The notes: generated by a model from the sequence alone, not told the origin. Positions 8,821-17,876 are shown, numbered from the stretch's first letter. The stretch: DNA of 64,000 nucleotides from Flavobacterium hungaricum (GCF_015182285.1 NZ_PRDM01000005.1:124001-188000); one strand, 5' to 3'. A program made the numbers and translations.

Positions 8821-8907
8821 GCCACGAATTTCACGAATTAGCACGAATTAACATTAGTGGAATTTGTGACTCGAGCGATAGCGAACAGACGAAGTAAATT
8901 CGTGGCA
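8821..8907. repeat. CACGAATT inverted repeat element
   Basis: GCCACGAATTTCACGAATTA at 8821 followed by GCACGAATTAAC, with the inverted partner AAATTCGTGGC at 8897-8907. A related element stands at 24438-24500. Intergenic and of unknown function; could act as a weak terminator after rsmI. Confidence 0.5.
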
Positions 8908-8928
8908 AAAAACTAATACATAACAATC

Positions 8929-9273
8929 ATGAGCATACAAGCATTTTTAGAAAAAGTAAAACAAACTCCAACACAAATCACATTTCCTGAAACTATTGCA
9001 GTTATTGAGGAAAACTACAACTTTACTCCAACTGCTTTTCAGAACGGAACACAGCATAATGCAGCAGGCGAAAATTCTGGTTCTTGCAAGTTATTTTCTT
9101 TCGCAAAACTGCAGAACTTAACAAAAGAAGAAACTTTAGCATGTTTTGGCGCTTTTTATTTTGAAGAAGTTTTAGGCGATCCAAATGGAACCAATCACCA
9201 AAACATTAGAAATTTCATCAACTTAGGCTGGGACGGAATTCAGTTTGAAGGAAATGCTTTAGAAGCGAAGTAA
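8929..9273 (+). CDS. HopJ type III effector family protein
   Basis: A 114-residue soluble protein matching the HopJ family from memory: the segments FNFTPTAF-like (YNFTPTAFQNG), GENSGSCKLFSFA, FGAFYFEEVLGDPNGTNHQNIRNFI and GWDGIQF are its conserved core. The family name comes from a Pseudomonas syringae gene, but the proteins are widespread in free-living bacteria without type III secretion and their role is unknown. No signal peptide. Nothing in the window suggests a secretion system for it. Confidence 0.85.
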   Translation: MSIQAFLEKVKQTPTQITFPETIAVIEENYNFTPTAFQNGTQHNAAGENSGSCKLFSFAKLQNLTKEETLACFGAFYFEEVLGDPNGTNHQNIRNFINLGWDGIQFEGNALEAK

Positions 9274-9390
9274 TAATTTAGATTTTAGAGTGTAGATTTT
9301 AGATTTCTGAAATCTACGCTCTAAAAAACTTTGACAAAGTTAAAGAGTGAATATCTCTACTACAGATTAAAAATCCTTTTAAATCTTTTA

Positions 9391-9408
9391 TCCCGATAGC
9401 TATCGGGA
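9391..9408. repeat. perfect 18-nt palindrome
   Basis: TCCCGATAGCTATCGGGA is fully self-complementary and is followed by GTGGCAAAAAAA. It lies in the 219-base gap before recJ, together with AT-rich TAGATTTTAGA-type words. The stem and tail look like a dispersed intergenic repeat; a shorter relative, CCCGAGGCTTCGGG, is at about 62098-62111. Confidence 0.6.
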
Positions 9409-9492
9409 GTGGCAAAAAAAATTACCAATCAGATTAAACGATTTAAGAAATCTACAATCTAAAATCAATAATCTAAAATCTACAATCAACCC

Positions 9493-11205
9493 ATGCGTTG
9501 GACTTTAAAACCAAAACCTTCTGAAGAAAAAATCAAACATTTGGCGCAGGCCTTAAATGTAGAAGATTTTGTTGCCACCCTTTTGATTCAGCGCGGTATA
9601 GAAACTTTTGACGAGGCAAAGAATTTCTTTCGTCCGTCTTTAGAACATTTACATGATCCGTATCTAATGAAAGATATGGACAAAGCTGTTGCAAGAATTG
9701 AATCGGCAATCAAAAACCAAGAAAATATTATGGTTTTTGGCGACTATGATGTTGACGGGACAACAGCGGTTTCTTTGGTTTCTTCTTATTTAAAATCGTA
9801 TTACCCAAACATTGCAACATACATTCCAGATCGTTACGACGAAGGTTACGGAATCTCTTATAAAGGAATCGATTACGCAGACGATAACGGAATTTCGTTA
9901 ATCATTGCGCTTGACTGCGGTATCAAATCTATTGATCATATTGCTTACGCGAAAGCAAAAAATATTGATTTTATTATTTGCGACCACCACAGACCAAGCG
10001 ATTTTCTTCCAGATGCTGTAGCGGTTTTAGATCCAAAGAGAGAAGACTGCGAGTATCCTTATGATGAATTGTGCGGCTGCGGTGTGGGTTTTAAATTGAT
10101 TCAGGCTTTGGGTCAAAATCGAAATCAGAAGATTGAAGATTTGGTGGCGTATCTGGATTTGGTGGCTACAGCAATTGCCGCCGATATTGTTCCGATTACG
10201 GGCGAAAACCGTGTTTTGGCCTATTTCGGATTAAAAGTAATCAACAGCGAACCCAGACCGGGAATAAAAGCATTGGTGCATCAGGTAAAAAAGAAAGTTT
10301 TAGATATTACCGATGTTGTTTTTATAATTTCGCCAAGAATTAATGCGGCAGGAAGAATCAAACACGGAAATCATGCGGTTGAATTATTAACTGAATTTGA
10401 TTTTGAGCAGGCACAGCAATTTGCATCCGAAATTGAACAATACAACGCCGACCGAAAAGATTTAGATAAAAAAATTACTAAAGAAGCATTTCAACAAATT
10501 TTAGAAAACAACGAGCAAGAACGCTTTTCAACAGTAGTTTTTCAGGAAGACTGGCACAAAGGCGTCATCGGAATTGTTGCTTCAAGACTAATCGAAACCT
10601 ATTATCGCCCTACTTTGGTTTTTACTAAAAGCGGCGACAAATATGCTGCTTCGGCTCGATCGGTAAAAGGTTTTGATGTTTACAATGCTTTGGATGCCTG
10701 TGCAGAACATCTGGAACAATTTGGGGGACATATGTATGCTGCCGGGATGACTTTAAAAGCAGAAAACTACCAACCTTTTAAGGAAGCTTTTGAAAAATGT
10801 GTAGAAAGCACTATTCTGCCCGAAATGCGCACTCCAGAAATAGAAATCGATGCTGAGATTAACTTTTCGGATATTACACCCAAGTTAATTCGAATTTTAA
10901 AACAATTTGAACCTTTTGGTCCTCAGAACATGACGCCGGTTTTTATGACAAAAGACCTGAAAGATACAGGCTATGCCAAAACTCTAGGTGCCGAAGATGA
11001 ACATCTGAGGCTTTTTGCCAAACAAATCTCCCAAAACATCGCGACTGAAGGCATTGCAGCAATTGGCTTTGGTCTCGGAAAAAAATTAGATATTGCCAAA
11101 AATCAGAACACTTTCCAACTGGCCTATTCCATCGCTGAAAATGAGTGGAACAATACAGTTACGACACAGCTTTTACTAAAAGACATTAGAACAAATGACA
11201 ACTAA
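9493..11205 (+). CDS. recJ: single-stranded-DNA-specific 5'-3' exonuclease
   Basis: RecJ degrades single-stranded DNA 5'-3' in recombination and mismatch or base-excision repair, in the cytoplasm. DHH-family metal ligands are seen: D84, D86 and D88 in GDYDVDGT, DHH at 164-166, and the DHHA1 domain motif GGHMYAAGM from about 411. Length 570 is normal. Start ATG 9493 gives a full N-terminus. The last four codons overlap the start of the MFS gene by 11 bases, so the two are translationally linked. Confidence 0.96.
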   Translation: MRWTLKPKPSEEKIKHLAQALNVEDFVATLLIQRGIETFDEAKNFFRPSLEHLHDPYLMKDMDKAVARIESAIKNQENIMVFGDYDVDGTTAVSLVSSYLKSYYPNIATYIPDRYDEGYGISYKGIDYADDNGISLIIALDCGIKSIDHIAYAKAKNIDFIICDHHRPSDFLPDAVAVLDPKREDCEYPYDELCGCGVGFKLIQALGQNRNQKIEDLVAYLDLVATAIAADIVPITGENRVLAYFGLKVINSEPRPGIKALVHQVKKKVLDITDVVFIISPRINAAGRIKHGNHAVELLTEFDFEQAQQFASEIEQYNADRKDLDKKITKEAFQQILENNEQERFSTVVFQEDWHKGVIGIVASRLIETYYRPTLVFTKSGDKYAASARSVKGFDVYNALDACAEHLEQFGGHMYAAGMTLKAENYQPFKEAFEKCVESTILPEMRTPEIEIDAEINFSDITPKLIRILKQFEPFGPQNMTPVFMTKDLKDTGYAKTLGAEDEHLRLFAKQISQNIATEGIAAIGFGLGKKLDIAKNQNTFQLAYSIAENEWNNTVTTQLLLKDIRTNDN

Positions 11206-12475
11206 ATCCAACAAGCCAGATCCGTATCAGGCACTTCGTTATAGAGAATTCAACGTATTTTTATTACTGCGTTTTGCAATGGTTTTTGCTTGGTCGATGC
11301 AGTTCATCGTGATCGAATGGGAAGTATACAGCTTAACCAAAAATCCGCTTTCGCTAGGAATTATTGGTTTGATGGAAGTTATTCCAGCTGTTTCGATGGC
11401 ACTTTTTGCCGGACATATTGTAGACCAAAGAGAGAAAAAAGGCTTATTGGTCAAATGTATTTTAGGCTTTTCTGTCATCAGTTTTGGCTTGTTTTTATTG
11501 ACTTGGCCAAAAGTGATCGGCGATTTATCTTCAAACGTTATTTTATATTCTATTTATGCATTGGTCTTTTTGGGCGGATTGGTTAGAGCTTTTTTGGGCC
11601 CGACTATTTTCTCCCTTCTATCGCTTATCATCCCTAAAAAAGCATATCCAAACGCTGCAACTTGGAGCAGTTCTGTCTGGCAGATTGGAGCCGTAATGGG
11701 GCCGGCGCTGGCAGGATTTTCAATTAACTGGATTGGGGTTCACTGGTCAATGTGTCTTGTTTTCGGGTTTTCTATTCTATCCTTAATCGCTTTATCACAA
11801 ATCAGTAAAAAACCAATTATTAATCCAAAAATTGGAGAATCAATTAAAGACAGCCTTACAGAAGGTTTAACTTTTGTGTTTAAAAACCAGATTGTTTTAG
11901 GAGCACTATCCCTAGACATGATTGCTGTACTCTTTGGAGGCGCAGTGGCATTACTGCCAGTTTTTGCACAAGACATTCTCAAAGTCGGTTCTGAAGGTTT
12001 TGGCATATTAAGAGCGGCTCCAGCGGTAGGCGCTTTTATTACAATGCTCGTTTCTGCCTATGTGCCTTTGTATCAAAATGCAGGAAAAAAACTTTTAGCA
12101 GCCATATTTGTTTTTGGATTGTCAATCATCTTATTTGGTCTTTCGACTTCATTCTGGCTTTCCGTTTTTGCTCTGTTTTTGAGCGGACTTGCTGACGGAA
12201 TTTCTGTAGTTATCAGACAGACTATTTTACAGCTTAAAACTCCCGATCATATGCGCGGACGTGTTGGTGCTGTAAATTCAATTTTCGTTGGATCTTCTAA
12301 TGAATTAGGTGCGTTTGAAAGTGGTGCAACTGCCAAATTAATGGGAGCTGTAACATCGGTTGTTTTTGGAGGAAGCGTTACGCTTGTTACTGTTATTGTG
12401 ACAGCTTTAAAATCGCCTACTTTTAGAAATTTAGATTTGAAAAGAGATATGGAAGATCATCAGAAATTGGAGTAA
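11195..12475 (+). CDS. MFS exporter (EntS-like group)
   Basis: A 426-residue inner-membrane transporter with about 11-12 hydrophobic segments. The N-terminal YREFNVFLLLRFAMVFAWSM and the loop AGHIVDQREKKGLL (motif A-like) point to the MFS group that holds the enterobactin exporter EntS. The late segment GLADGISVVIRQTILQLKTP followed by MRGRVGAVNSIFVG is also typical of that group. The start overlaps the end of recJ (ATGACAACTAA). Substrate unknown; no siderophore genes are nearby. Confidence 0.88.
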   Translation: MTTKSNKPDPYQALRYREFNVFLLLRFAMVFAWSMQFIVIEWEVYSLTKNPLSLGIIGLMEVIPAVSMALFAGHIVDQREKKGLLVKCILGFSVISFGLFLLTWPKVIGDLSSNVILYSIYALVFLGGLVRAFLGPTIFSLLSLIIPKKAYPNAATWSSSVWQIGAVMGPALAGFSINWIGVHWSMCLVFGFSILSLIALSQISKKPIINPKIGESIKDSLTEGLTFVFKNQIVLGALSLDMIAVLFGGAVALLPVFAQDILKVGSEGFGILRAAPAVGAFITMLVSAYVPLYQNAGKKLLAAIFVFGLSIILFGLSTSFWLSVFALFLSGLADGISVVIRQTILQLKTPDHMRGRVGAVNSIFVGSSNELGAFESGATAKLMGAVTSVVFGGSVTLVTVIVTALKSPTFRNLDLKRDMEDHQKLE

Positions 12476-12572
12476 TCTTTTTTTTGAAACCATATAAGTT
12501 ATATAAGTTCAATTTAGAGTGCATAACTCACTTTTTGTGTAGTTGATTAAAAAAAAAATAAAAACCGTGTAA

Positions 12573-13487
12573 ATGAGATTATTACTAATCGTTTTATTTT
12601 CAACCTTTTCTTTTATAGCTAAAGGTCAAAACTTGTACATCAAAACATACGGGAATTCAAAAGATAAAACCATAATTTTCATTCATGGCGGACCAAGCGG
12701 CAACGCGACTTTATTTGAAGGAACGACAGCACAAAAACTAGCCGATCAGGGCTTTTATGTTATTGCTTACGACAGAAGAGGCGAAGGAAGATCAACAGAT
12801 CCTAACGCAAAGTTTACTTATGAAGAAGCATTTCAGGATTTAAATTTAATTTATAAAAAATATCATTTAAAAAAGGCTGTTCTTCTCTGTCACAGTTTTG
12901 GCGGTTTGGTCGGAACTCTTTATACACATAAATATCCGCAAAATGTGAGTGCCTTGGTTTTAGCCGGAGCTTTATTTTCGCAGCAAGAAACTTATGACCA
13001 TATTTTAAATACTTTAAAGAAAAAATACAGCAATGATTCTGAGCAATTATCGAGAATAAAAACGGTTGAAAATTTAGACAAAAATTCAGCCGAATATCGC
13101 AAAAAGTGTTATGAACTTGCTGGAGAAAACAACTTTTTTAAAATGCCAAATCCAACTTCTGAATCTAAAAAATTATATGCAGATTATGAAGCCGGTGAAT
13201 TTTACAAAACCAACATCAGAAACAAAAATGCGCCTTTGCTTTTTTATCAAAACGAAAAACAAAATAACATTGATACCCGACCAATTTTAAAGAAAATTAA
13301 AGCTTCTGGAATTCCTATTTTTACTATTTACGGAAAAGAGGATCGTGTTTTTTCGTCGGCACAAATTACTTCTATTAAAAATCTGGCAGGAGAAAATCAC
13401 TTCACTTTTCTGGATAATTGCTCTCATTATTTATTCGTAGATCAACAAACCGAATTTCTTTCGAACATAAAAAAATGGCTTAAATAA
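12573..13487 (+). CDS. exported alpha/beta hydrolase
   Basis: A 304-residue serine hydrolase with an N-terminal signal peptide (about residues 1-18, FIAKGQN). The fold signatures are the oxyanion HGG(P) at FIHGGPSG, the nucleophile elbow CHSFGGL with S108, then D257 in GKEDRVF and H285 in NCSHYLF as the rest of the triad. The HGGP start and YDRRGEGRS resemble proline iminopeptidase-type hydrolases, but the substrate cannot be inferred. Probably periplasmic. Own transcript, ending at the hairpin at 13544. Confidence 0.85.
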   Translation: MRLLLIVLFSTFSFIAKGQNLYIKTYGNSKDKTIIFIHGGPSGNATLFEGTTAQKLADQGFYVIAYDRRGEGRSTDPNAKFTYEEAFQDLNLIYKKYHLKKAVLLCHSFGGLVGTLYTHKYPQNVSALVLAGALFSQQETYDHILNTLKKKYSNDSEQLSRIKTVENLDKNSAEYRKKCYELAGENNFFKMPNPTSESKKLYADYEAGEFYKTNIRNKNAPLLFYQNEKQNNIDTRPILKKIKASGIPIFTIYGKEDRVFSSAQITSIKNLAGENHFTFLDNCSHYLFVDQQTEFLSNIKKWLK

Positions 13488-13543
13488 TATTTTTTAACCA
13501 TATAAATGATATAAGTTCATTTAATATTGAGACTTGAATTGAC

Positions 13544-13571
13544 AACCTTCAGTTTACTGAAGGTTTTTTTT
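13544..13571 (+). terminator. intrinsic terminator after the hydrolase gene
   Basis: Stem AACCTTCAG (13544-13552) with CTGAAGGTT (13557-13565), 4-base loop, then a run of T. Confidence 0.85.
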
Positions 13572-13696
13572 ATGAAATAATCTTTGAAAGAGTTTCAAAA
13601 AGCAACTCAAAATTCAAAGTACATCACTTATATGGTTCAAAAACATTTTTTCAAATTTTTATGAATTTTTTATTTAGAATTAATATAAATAATATT

Positions 13697-13704
13697 TATA
13701 TTTG
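13697..13704 (+). promoter_or_regulatory. probable -7 box
   Basis: TATATTTG, 20 bases before the start codon of the gene at 13725; a TTA at 13674-13676 is the only -33-like triplet, at a 20-base spacing. Confidence 0.45.
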
Positions 13705-13724
13705 TTGGAACAAAAGGATTTACG

Positions 13725-14081
13725 ATGAGAGAAATAGAACAGATATACCATAATAACTTTGGAATAGCTTTTTACTGGAAGGATCATAATACAACTCTTT
13801 CAGATAAAGTTCAATTAGTTTTTAAAGAAACCGGCTTTTATTTTACCGTTGAAGAATTGAATCGTTTTTGCGATTTAATAGAAGACAGTATGATTGAAAA
13901 TGCATGCTGCGAAGCCTGCGAAATGAAATATTCCTGTCATAAGTTTTTATTGAAAACGCCTTGTACTTCTATTGATTTGGCGGTTAATATGACCGAATTA
14001 AAATCCATTAAAGATTTGGTTGAAGGTTCGTTATTCAAAATTGAATTAGGCGAATATATTTATGGAGTCGGGATGAATTAA
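13725..14081 (+). CDS. conserved small protein with a Cys cluster
   Basis: A 118-residue cytoplasmic protein without signal or membrane segment. The most striking part is residues about 61-76, NACCEACEMKYSCHKF, with four Cys within about eleven residues and a fifth shortly after in TPCTS; this could bind a metal or an Fe-S cluster or be a redox site. The rest is a mixed alpha/beta domain. I have seen similar Bacteroidota proteins annotated only as DUFs (possibly DUF6686) and cannot give a function. Upstream of the multihaem cytochrome on the same strand with an 83-base gap. Confidence 0.7.
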   Translation: MREIEQIYHNNFGIAFYWKDHNTTLSDKVQLVFKETGFYFTVEELNRFCDLIEDSMIENACCEACEMKYSCHKFLLKTPCTSIDLAVNMTELKSIKDLVEGSLFKIELGEYIYGVGMN

Positions 14082-14164
14082 GAAACATTCTAAATATTTT
14101 AACAGCATTTTTTCATTATTAAAATATATTTTGATTGAAATCAAAAAAAAGTATATTTACAACA

Positions 14165-15376
14165 ATGAAAAAAGCTGTATTTCTACTTGTCCTATCTTTT
14201 CTGGCCATCTATTTTGCCAGCTGCACCAATAAATCTGAAGAATACATTGATCCGCGCGGAACCGATTATGCAGGCTCAGAAAGCTGCATACAATGTCATA
14301 AGCCAGAATATGATATGGCAGTAAAAAGTTCTCATTTTAAAGCAACAGCACCAGCAGTATTAGGCAACGTTTCTGGAGCTTTTGACTCTAAAAATCACAC
14401 TTTCGTTTATGATAAAGATACTAAATTGGTCATGGAAAAAGAGGGCGACAGTTTGTATCAGGTTTTGTATAAAAATGGAAAAGAAACAGCGAGATATAAA
14501 TTTGAAATTGTTTTTGGCGCCAAACATGCACAGACTTCTGTGTATTGGAAAGACGGCAATACCTACGAATTACCATTATCTTTTTACCATTCTGTAAATT
14601 CTTGGGCCACAAGTCCAGGTTTTCCGGCAGACAAACCGTATTTTGACCGAATGGTTGTAAAGGATTGTTATGCCTGCCACAGCTCTAACATCAGTTCGAG
14701 AACCGTGGACCAAAACTCGGCAGACAGAAATTTTATGTCAATGGAGGTGCTGGACGTTATCGATAAAAAAACAATTGTTTACGGAATTGACTGCGAACGC
14801 TGTCACGGTCCTGCAAAAAAGCATGCTGCATTTCATTTGAAAAATCCAAATGTAAAAACGGCAAACAGTATCGTTAGTTTTAAATCTTTGGACAGACAGC
14901 AAAGACTAGATGCCTGCGCCCTTTGTCATGCAGGTAACGACGGAATGAAATTAAAATCTCGTTTTGATTTTAAACCAGGCGATCATTTATCTGATTTTTT
15001 CCGTGAGACGAAAAGTATAAATGATACGGCACAATTTGATGTTCACGGAAATCAATTTCGTTTAATGGCGCAAAGCAAGTGCTTTATTAAAAGTGAAAAA
15101 ATGGATTGCATCACTTGTCATAATCCACATGACAATGCTTCTAAAAACAGGGCTGCTTATTCTAAAATCTGCATGAGCTGCCACCAGACAATAAAACATA
15201 CCGATAAAACCTTAAAGTCAGTTTCTGGAAGTTTATTAGCAGATAATTGTGTAGAATGTCACATGCCGAAGAAATCTTCGAATGCAATTAGTTTTCAGTT
15301 ATCCAACAGTAAACAACTATCCAATTACATCTTGAGAACGCACAGAATCGGGATTTATCCGAACGCTAAGAAGTAA
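14165..15376 (+). CDS. seven-haem c-type cytochrome lipoprotein
   Basis: A 403-residue electron-transfer protein. The start is placed at ATG 14165 because it begins the signal peptide MKKAVFLLVLSFLAIYFASC, with the lipidated Cys at residue 20; the open frame extends upstream only to a TTG at 14135. Seven CxxCH haem sites are present: CIQCH (from residue 41), CYACH, CERCH, CALCH, CITCH, CMSCH and CVECH. The layout resembles the cytochrome c554 family, though no hydroxylamine oxidoreductase or nitrite reductase gene is near. Expected in the periplasm, tethered to a membrane. Its stop codon directly abuts the stop of the convergent gene. Confidence 0.88.
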   Translation: MKKAVFLLVLSFLAIYFASCTNKSEEYIDPRGTDYAGSESCIQCHKPEYDMAVKSSHFKATAPAVLGNVSGAFDSKNHTFVYDKDTKLVMEKEGDSLYQVLYKNGKETARYKFEIVFGAKHAQTSVYWKDGNTYELPLSFYHSVNSWATSPGFPADKPYFDRMVVKDCYACHSSNISSRTVDQNSADRNFMSMEVLDVIDKKTIVYGIDCERCHGPAKKHAAFHLKNPNVKTANSIVSFKSLDRQQRLDACALCHAGNDGMKLKSRFDFKPGDHLSDFFRETKSINDTAQFDVHGNQFRLMAQSKCFIKSEKMDCITCHNPHDNASKNRAAYSKICMSCHQTIKHTDKTLKSVSGSLLADNCVECHMPKKSSNAISFQLSNSKQLSNYILRTHRIGIYPNAKK

Positions 15377-16120
15377 TTATTTTTCAAATTTATGCAATTC
15401 AAATTTCTCACCGTCAAAAACGCCATAGGTAAAGTAACCGATCCAGTCGCCTAGATTAACATATTCGGAATTTTCTCCCACTGTACGGATCATTGGTAAA
15501 TGACGATGCCCAAAAATAAAATAATTATAATGTTTCGTTTCTAGTTTTCGTTTAGCATACAAAATCAGCCACTCTTTTTCTTCGCCTAAAAACTTAATGT
15601 CTTCATCTCCGGAAATTAATTTATTTTTAACCGACAAGTATTGCGCTAAACTCACGCCCACATCGGGATGAAGCCAGCGGAAAAGCCATTTTGAAAACGG
15701 ATTTGTAAAAACCTTTTTCATTCTTTTATACCCTTTGTCGCCAGGACCCTTTCCGTCTCCGTGACCAATTAAAAAAGTTTTTCCGTTAAAAGTAAATTCT
15801 TTGTTATCATGATAAACCGGAATATTCAATTCGGTTTCAAAATAATCATTCATCCATAAATCATGATTTCCAACAAAGAAATAAATCGGGATGCCGCTGT
15901 CGCGAATTTCTGCCAATTTGCCTAAAATTCGAACAAACCCTTTTGGAACAACCGTTTTATATTCAAACCAAAAATCAAACAAATCTCCTAATAAAAAAAT
16001 AGCTTCTGCATCTTCTTTAACCTCATCGAGCCAAGCCACAAATTTCTTTTCGCGCGGCAAGCTCAGTTCTGGAGTGGGCGCACCAAAGTGCTGATCTGAA
16101 GCAAAATATATTTTTTTCAT
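15377..16120 (-). CDS. lpxH: UDP-2,3-diacylglucosamine diphosphatase, LpxH type
   Basis: Metallophosphoesterase that cleaves UDP-2,3-diacylglucosamine to lipid X and UMP in lipid A synthesis, at the inner membrane surface. The calcineurin-like metal sites appear in order: DQHFGAP (residue 8), GDLFDFW (about 45), GNHDLWM (about 83), GHGDGKGPGD and FGHRHLPM near 205. Length 247 fits LpxH-like enzymes of Bacteroidota. The gene is downstream of queD, with an 85-base gap of GTGAAATG repeats, and its stop is directly adjacent to that of the cytochrome gene. An LpxR-like gene lies at 21557. Confidence 0.88.
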   Translation of the reverse strand: MKKIYFASDQHFGAPTPELSLPREKKFVAWLDEVKEDAEAIFLLGDLFDFWFEYKTVVPKGFVRILGKLAEIRDSGIPIYFFVGNHDLWMNDYFETELNIPVYHDNKEFTFNGKTFLIGHGDGKGPGDKGYKRMKKVFTNPFSKWLFRWLHPDVGVSLAQYLSVKNKLISGDEDIKFLGEEKEWLILYAKRKLETKHYNYFIFGHRHLPMIRTVGENSEYVNLGDWIGYFTYGVFDGEKFELHKFEK

Positions 16121-16205
16121 TTGATGTGAGATGTGAATTGTGAAATGTAAGATGTGAAATGAAAAGCATTTACAATTTACTTTTCACATTTCACTTTTAA
16201 CTTTT

Positions 16206-16658
16206 TTACAAATTATCAGAAGCGTACCATTCTGCAAACGAAGATTCTGTTTCTTGAAGTTTAAGTGAGAAAAGAGAAATTCCTTCTGGCAGACGAGCTA
16301 CAATTTTCTGAGCAAAATCTACCACCATGTTTTCGCTTGTTGGCTGGTAATCTACCAAAATAACATGATGTCCGCGGTTTTTCAGTTCATTTGCCAATTC
16401 GATATGCGGCGTAGTTTCGTTAAAAACAGTCGCGTGATCAAATTGATCGACAATTTCTTCTTTTACAATTTTCTTTAAATCCGAAAAATCGATAACCATA
16501 CCGAATTTCACATTAGATCGGTCTGTAATTGGCGACCCAATAACGGTAACCGATAATTTGTAACTGTGTCCGTGAACGTTTTTACATTTTCCGTCATAAC
16601 CGTACAAGGCGTGTCCAGTTTCGAAATTAAATTGTTTTGTAATTCTGATTTTACTCAT
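16206..16658 (-). CDS. queD: 6-carboxytetrahydropterin synthase
   Basis: Zinc enzyme of the PTPS fold that makes 6-carboxy-tetrahydropterin from dihydroneopterin triphosphate, the second step to queuosine and other deazapurines. The Zn ligands and active-site Cys are seen in FETGHALYG and CKNVHGHSYKL (Cys then HGH), and the FDHATVFN and YQPTSENMV segments are conserved. Length 150 is usual for the group. No other queuosine genes are in the window. A -7 box (16679) lies upstream but inside the 3' end region of the small gene at 16691. Confidence 0.92.
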   Translation of the reverse strand: MSKIRITKQFNFETGHALYGYDGKCKNVHGHSYKLSVTVIGSPITDRSNVKFGMVIDFSDLKKIVKEEIVDQFDHATVFNETTPHIELANELKNRGHHVILVDYQPTSENMVVDFAQKIVARLPEGISLFSLKLQETESSFAEWYASDNL

Positions 16659-16678
16659 CGATTTGCATTTTTAGGTTG

Positions 16679-16686
16679 CAAATTTA
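16679..16686 (-). promoter_or_regulatory. probable queD -7 box
   Basis: On the minus strand TAAATTTG, 20 bases before the queD start; no convincing -33 TTG. Confidence 0.4.
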
Positions 16687-16690
16687 CGAA

Positions 16691-16867
16691 TTAATAACCG
16701 TTTTCGTCTCTTTTTTTAGCACGGTTATACATCCAGTAAGCAAGACCGATTAAAATTACAAAAGGAATAAAAGATCCGATGACAACACCAATCTGATAAC
16801 TGCTGTCTGGCGCCTCTTTTATTTTCTCCGCCACATCGACTTTTTGAAGTAATGAAATGAGTTTCAT
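16691..16867 (-). CDS. small single-pass membrane protein, 58 residues
   Basis: A short gene read directly from the sequence, ATG at 16867 to TAA at 16691. The product starts MKLISLLQKVDVAEKIKEAP, has a transmembrane segment at about residues 26-47 (IGVVIGSFIPFVILIGLAYW) and a very basic tail (NRAKKRDENGY), so an N-out/C-in orientation is likely. It lies 32 bases upstream of queD on the same strand. Coding-like features (clean start and stop, charge bias across the helix, position in an operon) support it. Function unknown. Confidence 0.75.
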   Translation of the reverse strand: MKLISLLQKVDVAEKIKEAPDSSYQIGVVIGSFIPFVILIGLAYWMYNRAKKRDENGY

Positions 16868-16882
16868 TTTAAAATTATTTTA

Positions 16883-16922
16883 ATGCTGCAAGGTCTTGAA
16901 GGTCTTGAAAGCCTTGCAGCAT
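16883..16922 (-). terminator. hairpin after the enoyl-CoA hydratase gene
   Basis: Perfect 11-bp inverted repeat ATGCTGCAAGG (16883-16893) with CCTTGCAGCAT (16912-16922); the loop holds a direct repeat of GGTCTTGAA. On the minus strand it is followed by TAAAATAATTTT. Confidence 0.6.
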
Positions 16923-16933
16923 CTGATACAAAA

Positions 16934-17698
16934 TTATTTCTTGAACTGTACTAATGCAGCCTTTGTAAAATCAGACAAAACCAATTTTCCTGTAATTGCG
17001 GCACGCTCAAAAAGAAGGGATTCCCATTGTTCTGTGCCTTCCCAAATAATCTTTTTCATTTCTTGCAAAGCTTCTGGATTATACGAACTTAGTTTCTGAG
17101 CAAAATTTTCTACGGTTTCATCTAATGTATCGGCGCTGTGAATTTCTGAATATAATTTGTGCTGCAAAGCCCAATCTGCCGATTTCCACTCTTGGGCAGA
17201 AAGCGTCATTTCGGTCATTGCTGCTTTACCGATTTTTCGAGAAACAGCAGGCTCAATTACAAACGGACCAATTCCGATTGCCAATTCCGAAAGTTTAACA
17301 GCACTTTCCGGGGTTGCAAAAACGTAATCACATGCCGAAATAATTCCGACACCGCCGCCAACAGCCTTTCCCTGCACTCTTCCGATAATTATTTTAGAAC
17401 AGCTTCGCATGCCATTGAGCAAATGGGCAAAACCTGAAAAAAATTCAGTTCCCTCCTCTTCCGTTTTAACTTCCAGAAGCTCATCAAAAGAAGCACCAGA
17501 ACAAAAAACTTTAGAACCTTCGCTTTGCAGAATAATAACCGAAATGGCCGTATTCCTGCTCAACTCATTAATTTCTAATGTTAAGAGATTCAACAATTGT
17601 CTCGGAAAAGAATTACTCGCCGGGTGCCCAAACTGCACCGTTGCCACAGTATTTTTTATAGTAGTCTGTAAAGAACCATTCTGATATTCTGAACTCAT
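16934..17698 (-). CDS. enoyl-CoA hydratase/isomerase family protein
   Basis: A 254-residue crotonase-fold enzyme. The oxyanion-hole regions are visible: CSGASFDELLEV near residue 70 and GRVQGKAVGGGVGIISACDY near 105-125. The usual catalytic Glu positions (E in ExxxG of hydratases) are not clearly kept: the second site reads LSELAIGIGP, which keeps one Glu. It could be a hydratase of beta-oxidation or phenylacetate/branched-chain degradation, or an isomerase. It stands alone between the small protein and the tRNA. Confidence 0.85.
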   Translation of the reverse strand: MSSEYQNGSLQTTIKNTVATVQFGHPASNSFPRQLLNLLTLEINELSRNTAISVIILQSEGSKVFCSGASFDELLEVKTEEEGTEFFSGFAHLLNGMRSCSKIIIGRVQGKAVGGGVGIISACDYVFATPESAVKLSELAIGIGPFVIEPAVSRKIGKAAMTEMTLSAQEWKSADWALQHKLYSEIHSADTLDETVENFAQKLSSYNPEALQEMKKIIWEGTEQWESLLFERAAITGKLVLSDFTKAALVQFKK

Positions 17699-17801
17699 AA
17701 AAATTGATTTAAACGTAAAGTTACGCTTTTGAAAAATAATTCTGACTAAGCGATCTGAAATTTGTTTTTTGAAAAATAATTGACTTTATTTGCTAAAGAT
17801 T

Positions 17802-17875
17802 GGGGGATTAGCTCATTTGGCTAGAGTACTTGCCTGGCAGGCAAGGGGTGACCGGTTCGAATCCGGTATTCTCCA
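17802..17875 (+). tRNA. tRNA-Ala(GGC)
   Basis: A 74-nt cloverleaf. Acceptor GGGGGAT pairs with ATTCTCC (two G-U pairs), the anticodon arm is CTTGC-CTGGCAG-GCAAG with anticodon GGC, the T arm is CCGG-TTCGAAT-CCGG, and the discriminator is A at 17875. The 3' CCA is not encoded (ACAA follows). Confidence 0.95.
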
Positions 17876-17876
17876 C

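Noticed and set aside
8929..9273. Type III secreted effector
   Set aside because: The family name is historical; there is no secretion system, chaperone or signal here, and the family is widespread in non-pathogens.
14135..14164. TTG-started N-terminal extension of the multihaem cytochrome
   Set aside because: The extension would precede a complete lipoprotein signal that starts with its own ATG at 14165.
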